A program made the position numbers and the translations under genes. A stretch of DNA of 37,993 nucleotides from Desertibaculum subflavum (GTDB taxonomy: Bacteria; Pseudomonadota; Alphaproteobacteria; Ferrovibrionales; Ferrovibrionaceae): positions 1 through 37,993 of the forward strand of contig QOZS01000052.1 of assembly GCA_003576705.1 (NCBI GenBank), given 5' to 3'. Positions 28,521-35,300 of the stretch are shown here, piece after piece. The notes beneath the pieces were generated by a model. The model made no database searches, was not told where the DNA came from, and saw nothing but the letters and a program-made list of their open reading frames with translations. Numbering within the stretch: the stretch's first letter is position 1; every line of letters starts with the position of its first letter.

Positions 28521-29246
28521 ATGAACAGGATCAAAGTCTGGGTGGCCGCTCTCGCGGCAACAATTCTCGGCGTCATGCCGGTGCAGGCGGCGCAGATCGA
28601 CGTGACATGGACCGGCACGGTCAGCAACGGCAACGACACGCTCGATCTGTTCGGCGTGCCGCTCGCCGGCGGCTTCCACGACCTCACCGGGCAGAGCTTC
28701 AGCGCGACGTTCCGCTTCGACACCGTGGTCGGCGACACGCAGAGCGGGGCGGGCTTCGCCGACCTGCGCGGCGGCACCGGCTTCGGGGCGGGCACCACGG
28801 CGAGCCCGGCGATCAGCGCGACGCTGACCATCAACGGCACGACGGTCGCGTTCGCGAGCGATCTGTTCGGCGGCTATAGCCGGCGCCAGATCTCCGGGAC
28901 CAGCCAGATCTACACCGAAGTTCAGCAACAGGTCGGGCCGGCGGTCGAGTTGCTGTTTCTGAACGAGTTCGTCTTCGACGAGAGCATCCCGTTCACCGGT
29001 CTGAACGAGACGCTGAGCCTGGACCTGCCGAGCGGCGGGCCGGGTGAAATCCTGCAGGGCTTCTTCCAGCTGACCAACGACGATGCCAGCCTGTTCAGCA
29101 GCGGCGCGCTGGCGTCGACCAAGGTGACGATCGCGCCGGTCACCACGACGCAACCGCCGCCGACCGGCGTGCCGGAGCCCGCGAGCCTGGCGCTGCTCGG
29201 GCTCGGCCTGGTGGCGCTGGGCCTCGCCCGCCGGAAGTTGCGCTGA
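28521..29246 (+). CDS. PEP-CTERM sorting domain protein
   Basis: 241-aa exported protein. The N-terminal signal peptide is about 23 residues (MNRIKVWVAALAATILGVMP, cut near VQA-A). The body is Thr/Gly/Ser-rich beta structure with few charged residues. The C-terminal 25 residues form the PEP-CTERM tripartite tail: VPEP (217-220), a hydrophobic segment LALLGLGLVALGLA, and basic RRKLR. Exosortase would cut at the PEP site and process the protein to the surface or matrix. The start has AAGGAGCGAGG just upstream. Exosortase and PrsK/PrsR genes are not in the window. A GC-rich hairpin follows it. Confidence 0.92.
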   Translation: MNRIKVWVAALAATILGVMPVQAAQIDVTWTGTVSNGNDTLDLFGVPLAGGFHDLTGQSFSATFRFDTVVGDTQSGAGFADLRGGTGFGAGTTASPAISATLTINGTTVAFASDLFGGYSRRQISGTSQIYTEVQQQVGPAVELLFLNEFVFDESIPFTGLNETLSLDLPSGGPGEILQGFFQLTNDDASLFSSGALASTKVTIAPVTTTQPPPTGVPEPASLALLGLGLVALGLARRKLR

Positions 29247-29255
29247 AGCGGGATT

Positions 29256-29279
29256 GCGGCCGGGCCGGTGCCCGGCCGC
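29256..29279. terminator. GC-rich hairpin between convergent genes
   Basis: GCGGCCGGG and CCCGGCCGC form a perfect 9-bp stem with a 6-base loop, 10 bases after the PEP-CTERM stop and 16 bases from the stop of the convergent small gene. No T tract is present on the plus strand. It could end transcription from both sides. Confidence 0.55.
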
Positions 29280-29295
29280 GCCCATCGCGGCGCCG

Positions 29296-29484
29296 TCACG
29301 CCGGCTCGCGGCCGGTCTTTCGCGGCGGCTTCTCGTAGGCCTTTGCCATGCGCTCGTATTCCTCGGCCCAGCCGAGATAATGGCCGCGTTGCAAGGGCGA
29401 TTGCATCGCCGCCGCCAGGCGGCGGCACAGGGCGGCTTCCTCCTTGAGGCGGATCGCTTCGTAGCTCACGCCGAACTCCAGCAT
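29296..29484 (-). CDS. Small helical protein, paralogue of 16213-16431
   Basis: 62-aa protein: MLEFGVSYEAIRLKEEAALC continues as RRLAAAM, then a short loop and YLGWAEEYERMAKAYEK before a basic tail. The AALCRRLA run and AEEYER pattern match the small protein at 16213-16431. Two short amphipathic helices with one Cys are predicted; no signal peptide. An in-frame TTG three codons upstream is an alternative start; the ribosome site is weak for both. The 182 bases between it and the divergent MBL gene hold no other gene. Function unknown. Confidence 0.62.
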   Translation of the reverse strand: MLEFGVSYEAIRLKEEAALCRRLAAAMQSPLQRGHYLGWAEEYERMAKAYEKPPRKTGREPA

Positions 29485-29666
29485 TGCTGACAATTCCCGG
29501 CCCGCTGCCCACGAAACGCGGGCAGGGCGGGGCGGTTCACGTCGGTCGGCGGCCTAGGCCATCAGGCCTAGCGGGCCGGCGCGGCGTCCAGAACCCTGGC
29601 CGGGGGCGACGGCATCCGGCCGGTCCGCTATGCTGTGGCGAAAGGGGCAGAAGGGGAGACGATCGA

Positions 29667-30512
29667 ATGACCGGTCCGACATCGATGCGTATTGCGCTCG
29701 CGGCCGCCGTAGCCGTCGCTCTGGCGAGCTGCGCGCCGCAACCGACGGCAACCCAGGCGGCCGGTCCGAAGGCCGAGGTCCTGTGGCTCGGCCAGTCGGC
29801 GATCCGCCTCACCACGCCGGGCGGCAAGGTGATCATGATCGATCCCTTCCTGACCCAGAACCCGAAGACGCCGGTGCAGTGGAAGAACCTCGACGCGCTC
29901 GGCAAGATCGACCTGATCCTGGTGACGCATGCGCATGGCGATCACCTGGGCGACGCGCCGGCCCTGTCGACCAAGAACAACGCGCCGGTGATCGGCCCGG
30001 CCGGGCTGAACCAGTCGCTGCTCACCTTGGGCGTGCTGCCGGCCAACCTGGTGCCGCGCATGAACAAGGGCGGCACCATCACGCCGCTCGGCCCCAACAT
30101 CAAGATCACCATGACGCGGGCCGAGCATTCTTCCGAGCTGGTCTGGCGCAACCCGGCGACCGGCAAGGACGAGACCCATGTCGGTGGCGAGCCGGTCGGC
30201 TTCATCATCGAGCTGGAGAACGGCTTCAAGGTCTACCACATGGGCGATACCGGCCTGTTCGCCGACATGAAGTTCATCGGCGACTACTACAAGCCGGACC
30301 TGATCCTGATCCCGATCGGCGGCCATTTCGTGATGGACCCGAAGGACGCCGCGGTGGCGACGCGCGAGCACCTGAAGCCGAAATACGCGCTGCCCTTCCA
30401 CTACGGCACCTTCCCGCCGCTGAAAGGCACGCCGCAGGAATACATGGCGGCGCTTGGGCCAAGCTCGACCAAGGTGTTCCCGATCAATCCGGGCGAGAAG
30501 CTCGAATTCTGA
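29667..30512 (+). CDS. MBL-fold metal-dependent hydrolase, lipoprotein
   Basis: 281-aa metallo-beta-lactamase fold protein related to the UPF0173 group. The N-terminus has a lipoprotein signal with lipobox LASC (Cys22), so the enzyme is probably membrane anchored and periplasmic. Zinc ligands are in VTHAHGDHLGD (His88, His90, Asp92, His93), then AEHSSEL, and HMGDTG for the bridging Asp; a final HYGTF supplies the last His. The start has AAGGGGAGA upstream; Met7 is also a possible start. Family members cleave varied lactone or phosphate substrates; none is indicated. Confidence 0.9.
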   Translation: MTGPTSMRIALAAAVAVALASCAPQPTATQAAGPKAEVLWLGQSAIRLTTPGGKVIMIDPFLTQNPKTPVQWKNLDALGKIDLILVTHAHGDHLGDAPALSTKNNAPVIGPAGLNQSLLTLGVLPANLVPRMNKGGTITPLGPNIKITMTRAEHSSELVWRNPATGKDETHVGGEPVGFIIELENGFKVYHMGDTGLFADMKFIGDYYKPDLILIPIGGHFVMDPKDAAVATREHLKPKYALPFHYGTFPPLKGTPQEYMAALGPSSTKVFPINPGEKLEF

Positions 30513-30521
30513 GCCCGCGAC

Positions 30522-31817
30522 TTACGCGAGGCCGGCGACCGGCACGGCCGGCCGCCGGTCCGCATGGGCGGCGACCATGCGCTTCGCGTCGGCGGCGCGG
30601 CCGGATTTGAGATAGGCGGCGATCAGCGTGTTCTCCACCAGGTCGCGCTGCGCCCGGCTGCCGCCGATCCGCACCGTCTCGGGTAGCACACCCTCCAAGG
30701 TCGCGATGGCGCCGGCGAGATCGCCGCGGCCATAGGCGGCGAAGCCACGCGCGATGCGCGGCACCACGTCGCCGGCCGGCGAGCGGCCCGAAGCGGCGCG
30801 CTCCTCCAGCTCCGCCGCGACAGTGGCAAGCCCGTCGCGGTCCTCGCAGCCGACACAGGCGAGCGCCCGGTGCACGTCGACGAAAGCGACGCCCGCCTTC
30901 GGGAACATCTTCAGCGCGTAGTCCGTCACCTCGCGCCAGAGCTCCGGCCGCCGCTGCTGGCCGGCGAGCTCGGCGCGCCACAGGAAGGACGGCCCGTCGG
31001 TCGCGACGTTGAGCGCCGGCCCCCAGGAACCGCCGGGATGCACCTGGGCGCGATACACATTCCAGGCGCGTTCGGTGTCGCCCAGCACCAGCGCGAACAG
31101 CGCGATATGCCAGGAGATATGGCAATGCATCAGGCCCTGGCGCTCATAGGCCGGCAGCCAGCTGTCGAGATAGTCGAGGCCGGCGCGGTTCTCGCCCATC
31201 TCGTACAGCACATGCGCCTTGATATGCGCGCCATGCGCGCTCTTCGGGAAGCCCGCCATGCCACGCTCGATCCATGTCAGCGCCTCGTCGAGCCGGCCCA
31301 TCTCCTCCAGCGCGAAGGCATAGACAATCTGGAACCACCAGTCGTCGGCGAGATGGGGCTTCAACGCCTCCAGGAACTCGAGCTGTTCCGGCTCGCGCCC
31401 CTGCCGGCCCGAGAAGCCGATCAGGCCGAACACGCCGGTCGCCGGCGCCGCCACCATGGCGTCGCGCGGGTGCTCGGCCAGATGCGCCCGCGTCGCCGCC
31501 AGCGCCTCGACCGGCTTGCCCTCGATCGAGAGACAGAGCGCGTCGACATGGCTCTGCTCGCGCGGGCTCGCCTTGGGCGCGAGCTCGCGCGCTCTTGCCG
31601 CCGCGGCCCGCGCCGCCGGCACCTCGGCGACCAGGAACTTGGCCCGCGCCAGCGCCGCATGGGCGACGGCGAAATCCGGATCCGCCTCGACCGCCCGGGT
31701 CAGGAGCGCCGCATCGCCATAGGCCGCCGACAGCGTGCAGTCGCAGCCCGCGACATAGGCGTCGCGCGCCGCCGGCGACGAGGTGGTGAGGGCGAGGCCA
31801 TAGCGGTCGGTCAGCAT
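30522..31817 (-). CDS. TTC38-like tetratricopeptide repeat protein
   Basis: 431-aa soluble repeat protein. The N-terminus DRYGLALTTSSPAARDAYVAGCD opens several helix pairs with TPR character: AVEADPDFAVAHAALAR, YAFALEEMGRLDEALTWIERG, and AYGRGDLAGAIATLEGVLP. The centre has MHCHISWHIALFALVLGD, a His-rich motif typical of the TTC38 family found in bacteria and animals. No signal peptide or membrane segment. AAGGGGG precedes the ATG at a suitable distance. Its molecular role is unknown for the family. It converges with the MBL gene at 9 bases. Confidence 0.88.
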   Translation of the reverse strand: MLTDRYGLALTTSSPAARDAYVAGCDCTLSAAYGDAALLTRAVEADPDFAVAHAALARAKFLVAEVPAARAAAARARELAPKASPREQSHVDALCLSIEGKPVEALAATRAHLAEHPRDAMVAAPATGVFGLIGFSGRQGREPEQLEFLEALKPHLADDWWFQIVYAFALEEMGRLDEALTWIERGMAGFPKSAHGAHIKAHVLYEMGENRAGLDYLDSWLPAYERQGLMHCHISWHIALFALVLGDTERAWNVYRAQVHPGGSWGPALNVATDGPSFLWRAELAGQQRRPELWREVTDYALKMFPKAGVAFVDVHRALACVGCEDRDGLATVAAELEERAASGRSPAGDVVPRIARGFAAYGRGDLAGAIATLEGVLPETVRIGGSRAQRDLVENTLIAAYLKSGRAADAKRMVAAHADRRPAVPVAGLA

Positions 31818-32021
31818 GCGCGGCGATCCCCCTTGGTGACTTTGGTTCTACGCGGTTTGTGGTGTTGATCTTAGGACATGAGCGGTGCCGGATCGACAGC
31901 CGTTTCGTCCTGCGGCTCCGCGCCGAAGAAATTGTCACGCCCGCTGTCGGAACGCGGCGGTGCGCTTCGTCCTTGGGTCGAACGGGCCGCGCCGGCCCCG
32001 ATCCACCGAAGGAGTCACAGC

Positions 32022-32444
32022 ATGCGTGTGATGGTTCTGGTCAAGGCGACCGCCGACAGCGAGGCGGGCACGATGCCGTCCGGCGAACTGCTCGAAGCCA
32101 TGGGCAAGTACAACGAGGAACTGGTCAAGGCCGGCATCATGCAGGCGGGGGAGGGGCTGCATCCCTCGTCCAAGGGCAAGCGCGTCGCCTTCGACGGCGC
32201 GAAGCGCACGGTGATCGACGGCCCGTTCAAGCACACGGCCGAACTGGTCGCCGGCTTCTGGATCTGGCAGGTCAAGGACATGGACGAGGCGGTGGCCTGG
32301 GTGAAGCGCTGCCCCAACCCGATGCCGGGCCCGAGCGAGATCGAGATCCGCCGCATCTTCGAGATGGAGGATTTCGCCGCGACCATGACTCCGGAAGCCG
32401 CCGCGCTGCACGAGGGCAACCGTCAGAAGCTGGAAGGGCGGTGA
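32022..32444 (+). CDS. YCII-related (DGPF domain) protein
   Basis: 140-aa protein of the YCII/DGPF family with a dimeric alpha-beta fold. The signature VIDGPFKHTAELVAGFWIWQVKDMDEAVAWVKRCP lies in the middle. DGPF proteins are often linked to ECF sigma factors, but none is next to it here. The start has GAAGGAG about 9 bases upstream. The 204-base region shared with the divergent TPR gene has no other gene. Function unknown. Confidence 0.9.
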   Translation: MRVMVLVKATADSEAGTMPSGELLEAMGKYNEELVKAGIMQAGEGLHPSSKGKRVAFDGAKRTVIDGPFKHTAELVAGFWIWQVKDMDEAVAWVKRCPNPMPGPSEIEIRRIFEMEDFAATMTPEAAALHEGNRQKLEGR

Positions 32445-32486
32445 GCGACATACTGAACGGCGGGCGTTGGATGCGGCGCCTGCCGC

Positions 32487-32963
32487 TCAATCCTTCCGAT
32501 CGGGCGGCTTCAGCGCGTAGCGGAAGTCGCAATGCGGGGCGCCCTGCATGACGGTCTGCGTGCGCGTGAGCGCGACCTCGCCGCCGAAGCCCTCGGTCAT
32601 CGGGAAGTCGGCGCTGCAGACCAAGAGGAAGCCGAGCTCCGGCGCGCCCATCGCCTGGTAGAACCGGGCATAACGGCAGCCGGTGACGTTCAGCGCCAGC
32701 GCCGCCGGCGTCTCGCCCACGATCTCGTAGTCGAGCGCGCCGCCGGCCGCGAAGGCCTCGAAGTTCGATCTCAGCTTGGCGCCGGCATCGGCGCCTGCCT
32801 GCGCCTGCCACCAGCGCTCGCCGAGCTTGCGATAGAGCCCGCCCAGCGCCTCGCGCACGATGGCGTCGGCGCGCGCCTCGCCGAGCTCCGCCCGCAGCGC
32901 CTGGACCAGCGGCACCAGCACCTGGGCCTGGATCCTGGCCTGCTCGATCAGGGGGATTTTCAT
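32487..32963 (-). CDS. L-2-amino-thiazoline-4-carboxylate hydrolase-like protein
   Basis: 158-aa protein resembling the ATC hydrolase family (PF14196). The C-terminal part has the characteristic YEIVGETPAALALNVTGCRYARFYQAMGAPELGFLLVCSADFPMTEGF...LTRTQTVMQGAPHCDFRY, with Cys residues (GCRYA, LVCSAD, PHCDFR) that are conserved in the family. The known member hydrolyses an intermediate of L-cysteine formation; most relatives are uncharacterised. The ATG at 32963 has GGAGA upstream; Met six codons earlier is also possible. It converges with the YCII gene. Confidence 0.82.
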   Translation of the reverse strand: MKIPLIEQARIQAQVLVPLVQALRAELGEARADAIVREALGGLYRKLGERWWQAQAGADAGAKLRSNFEAFAAGGALDYEIVGETPAALALNVTGCRYARFYQAMGAPELGFLLVCSADFPMTEGFGGEVALTRTQTVMQGAPHCDFRYALKPPDRKD

Positions 32964-33007
32964 GGCTGCATTCTCCACCATCGTCGGCGTTTCGGCACGG
33001 CGTTAGC

Positions 33008-33036
33008 TTGACCATGACTAGTCAGATGACTAGTGT
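33008..33036 (+). promoter_or_regulatory. Promoter/operator of toxin-antitoxin operon
   Basis: TTGACC (33008-33013) with a 17-base spacer faces TAGTGT (33031-33036), a plausible -35/-10 pair. TGACTAGTCA (33015-33024) is a perfect palindrome, and TGACTAGTGT (33027-33036) repeats it 12 bases on, covering the -10. This fits autoregulation by the antitoxin. Confidence 0.6.
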
Positions 33037-33056
33037 GATCCACCGGAGGGCGACGC

Positions 33057-33311
33057 ATGAAAAGCTGGCCGGTTCAGGACGCCAAGGCGCGCTTCAGCGA
33101 GCTTTTGGACACCTGCCTCGCCGAAGGGCCGCAAGTGGTGACCCGGCGGGGCGCCGATGTCGCCGTGCTGGTGCCGAAGGGCGAATGGGCCCGGCTCAGC
33201 CGCGCGGCGCGACCGAGCCTGAAGGAGTTGCTGCTGAGCGACGCGGCGCGGGGCGATATCCCGGTGCCGAAGCGCGGCGGCCTGCGCCGCCGCGCCGCGC
33301 CGTCGCTCTGA
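33057..33311 (+). CDS. Phd/YefM-type antitoxin
   Basis: 84-aa type II antitoxin. The N-terminal DNA-binding Phd/YefM domain reads KSWPVQDAKARFSELLDTCLAEGPQVVTRRGADVAVLVPKGEW; the C-terminal part, rich in Arg and Leu, would wrap the toxin. GGAGGG precedes the ATG. It is followed 23 bases later by a PIN toxin. The promoter region carries a repeated ACTAGT operator, so antitoxin or complex probably represses the operon. Confidence 0.93.
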   Translation: MKSWPVQDAKARFSELLDTCLAEGPQVVTRRGADVAVLVPKGEWARLSRAARPSLKELLLSDAARGDIPVPKRGGLRRRAAPSL

Positions 33312-33334
33312 CCGCGCCTTTGCTCTGACCGCGG

Positions 33335-33742
33335 ATGTATCTTCTCGATACCAACGTCGTCTCCGAGCTCCGCCGGGCGCGCCCGCATGGCGGCGTGGTC
33401 GCCTGGCTGCAGGGCGTCGGCGATCCCGACCTGCATCTCTCGGCGGTGACCGTCGGCGAGCTGCAGGCCGGCGTCGAGATCACCCGCGACCAGGACCCCG
33501 ATCGCGCGGCCGCGATCGAATCCTGGGTCGAGCAGGTGGCGGCGACCTGGAACGTGCTGCCGATGGATGCGGCGGTGTTCCGGCGCTTCGCGAAGCTCAT
33601 GCACAGGCGCTCCGACACTCTGATGCAGGATGCGATGATCGCCGCGACGGCGTTGGAGCACGATCTGACCGTGGCCACGCGCAATGTGCGCGATTTCGCG
33701 GTGTTCGGCGTGCGGACCTTCGATCCGTTTGCGCGCCGGTGA
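33335..33742 (+). CDS. VapC/FitB-like PIN domain toxin
   Basis: 135-aa PIN nuclease toxin. Acidic metal ligands are visible as Asp5 (YLLDTNVVSEL), Glu42 (VGELQAG), Asp99 (TLMQDAMIAATA) and Asp120 with Asn117 (ATRNVRDF), all in family positions. PIN toxins cut RNA, often tRNA or rRNA; the target is not shown. It lies directly behind the Phd-type antitoxin and converges with the HxlR gene. No truncation, so the module looks complete. Confidence 0.93.
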   Translation: MYLLDTNVVSELRRARPHGGVVAWLQGVGDPDLHLSAVTVGELQAGVEITRDQDPDRAAAIESWVEQVAATWNVLPMDAAVFRRFAKLMHRRSDTLMQDAMIAATALEHDLTVATRNVRDFAVFGVRTFDPFARR

Positions 33743-33757
33743 GCCGGCAGGGCGCCG

Positions 33758-34234
33758 TCACCGCGCCCGCTTGACCAGCCGGGCGTTCTCGGGCGCGGCC
33801 TCGATGCCGTCCTTGTCCACCAGCGCGACGCGCAGCGCCTTGCCGGTCGTGCGGTCGACCAGCTTCACCGGCGCCGGCCGGCTGATCACCCACCGTTCGC
33901 CCCACTGCGTCAGCGCGACGAGCGTGAGCGCCAGCGCGCGGCCCGCCTCGGTCAGCACATAGGCGTGGCGCTCGCGGTCGCCCGGCTCCTGGTAGGCGCG
34001 CCGGGTCATCAGCCCGTGCTCGACCAGCCGGGCCAGCCGGTTCGACAGCATGGAGCGCGGCGCGCCGAGATCGGCCCGCATGTCGTCGTAGCGGCTGACG
34101 CCATAGAAGGCCTCGCGCAGGATCAGCAACGTCCAGCGGTCGCCGACGATCTCGGCGGCGAGCGCCATCGGGCATTTCTCTCTCGGCACCAGGGCGCGAC
34201 TCCGGACATGGCCGGCAGGATCTGGGTTTGACAT
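33758..34234 (-). CDS. HxlR family transcriptional regulator
   Basis: 158-aa winged-helix regulator. The conserved core is CPMALAAEIVGDRWTLLILREAFYGVSRYDDMRADLGAPRSMLSNRLARLVEHGLMTRRAY, with the family Cys at the start of the domain, then GRALALTLVALTQWG. The C-terminal tail is longer than usual and charged. It is divergent from a dienelactone-hydrolase-like gene, and two repeated elements between them (34233 and 34271) are likely binding sites. The effector is unknown. Confidence 0.92.
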   Translation of the reverse strand: MSNPDPAGHVRSRALVPREKCPMALAAEIVGDRWTLLILREAFYGVSRYDDMRADLGAPRSMLSNRLARLVEHGLMTRRAYQEPGDRERHAYVLTEAGRALALTLVALTQWGERWVISRPAPVKLVDRTTGKALRVALVDKDGIEAAPENARLVKRAR

Positions 34235-34284
34235 CCGGTACCAGATAGCGGATGAATCGATAAGTTCAAAATCCGGTATCAGAC
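34233..34284. promoter_or_regulatory. Repeated ATCCGGTA elements between HxlR and hydrolase genes
   Basis: ATCCGGTACCAGAT (34233-34246) and ATCCGGTATCAGAC (34271-34284) are direct repeats 38 bases apart that differ at two positions. The first also forms an inverted repeat with CGGAT at 34249-34253. Likely binding sites for the HxlR regulator. Confidence 0.6.
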
Positions 34285-34308
34285 GGCATCAGGATGGAGG
34301 GGGCCCGC

Positions 34309-35136
34309 ATGCCGAACCGCGACCTCGACGCCGACGATCCGCTGGACGACTTCACCCGGCGCAGCGTCGCGCTCGAAGGCGCAACGAAGGCCGTCCACAT
34401 CGCCGGCGCCGGCCCGGCGGTGATCGTGATGGCGGAGATGCCGGGGATCAGCCCGCATGTCGCGCGCTTCGCCCGCTGGGTCCGCGATGCCGGCTTCACC
34501 ATCTACATGCCGTCGCTGTTCGGCCGCGACGGCGCGGTGGCGACGGAGAAGGAGGGCGCCGAGGTGTTCCGCCGCGCCTGCGTCAGCGCCGAGTTCCGCA
34601 CCCTGGCCGGAAAGGGGGCGAGCCCGGTGACGGGGTGGCTGCGCGCGCTGGCGCGGCTCGCGCATGGCGAATGCGGCGGGCCCGGCGTCGGCGCCATCGG
34701 CATGTGCTTCACCGGCAATTTCGCGCTGTCGATGCTGCTGGAGCCGGCGATGCTCGCCCCGGTGCTGGCGCAGCCCTCGCTGCCGCTCGACAATCCGGCC
34801 GCGGTCGAAAGCCCGCCCGAAGAATTGGCCGCGATCCGCGCGCGGCTGGAGCAGGGCGACCTCACCGTGCTCGCCTACCGCTTCGCCGGCGACCGCTTCT
34901 GTCGGGCCGCGCGCTTCGCCGCCTATGCCGAGGCCCTCGGCCCGCGCTTCGACGGCCGCGTGCTCCCCGACAGCGCCGCCAATCCCGACGTGCCGCCCTT
35001 CTTCCGCCAGTTCGTCACCACGCCGCACAGCGTGGTGACGGTCCACCTGATCGACGAAGCGGGCCAGCCGACGCGCGCGGCGCGGGATGAGATCCTGGCG
35101 TTCTTTGCCAGTCGCTTGAGGAATGAAGGGAGGTAG
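34309..35136 (+). CDS. Dienelactone hydrolase family protein
   Basis: 275-aa alpha/beta hydrolase. The nucleophile is Cys133 in GMCFTGNFA, and candidate Asp195 (AGDRF) and His240 (TTPHSVVTVHL) complete the triad; Glu43 in MAEMPGIS is the family acid that partners the Cys. I chose the ATG at 34309, with GGAGGGGG five bases upstream, over one 15 bases earlier that has no ribosome site. Family members cleave dienelactone in chloroaromatic breakdown or similar esters; the substrate is unknown. It is probably controlled by the divergent HxlR protein. Confidence 0.9.
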   Translation: MPNRDLDADDPLDDFTRRSVALEGATKAVHIAGAGPAVIVMAEMPGISPHVARFARWVRDAGFTIYMPSLFGRDGAVATEKEGAEVFRRACVSAEFRTLAGKGASPVTGWLRALARLAHGECGGPGVGAIGMCFTGNFALSMLLEPAMLAPVLAQPSLPLDNPAAVESPPEELAAIRARLEQGDLTVLAYRFAGDRFCRAARFAAYAEALGPRFDGRVLPDSAANPDVPPFFRQFVTTPHSVVTVHLIDEAGQPTRAARDEILAFFASRLRNEGR

Positions 35137-35300
35137 CTTCCTGCAGCAGCTCGATCAGGTCTCAGATTCACACCGATGCGGTTCGATGCTAAGAGAAGGG
35201 ACAAAGAGTAAGAATAGCAGCCGTTGATCAGCGTGATGCTTACCTTCGTGGCACCTGACATTTCGGGCTGGAGGCTGCTCGGTGAGGGGGTTCAATCGGA

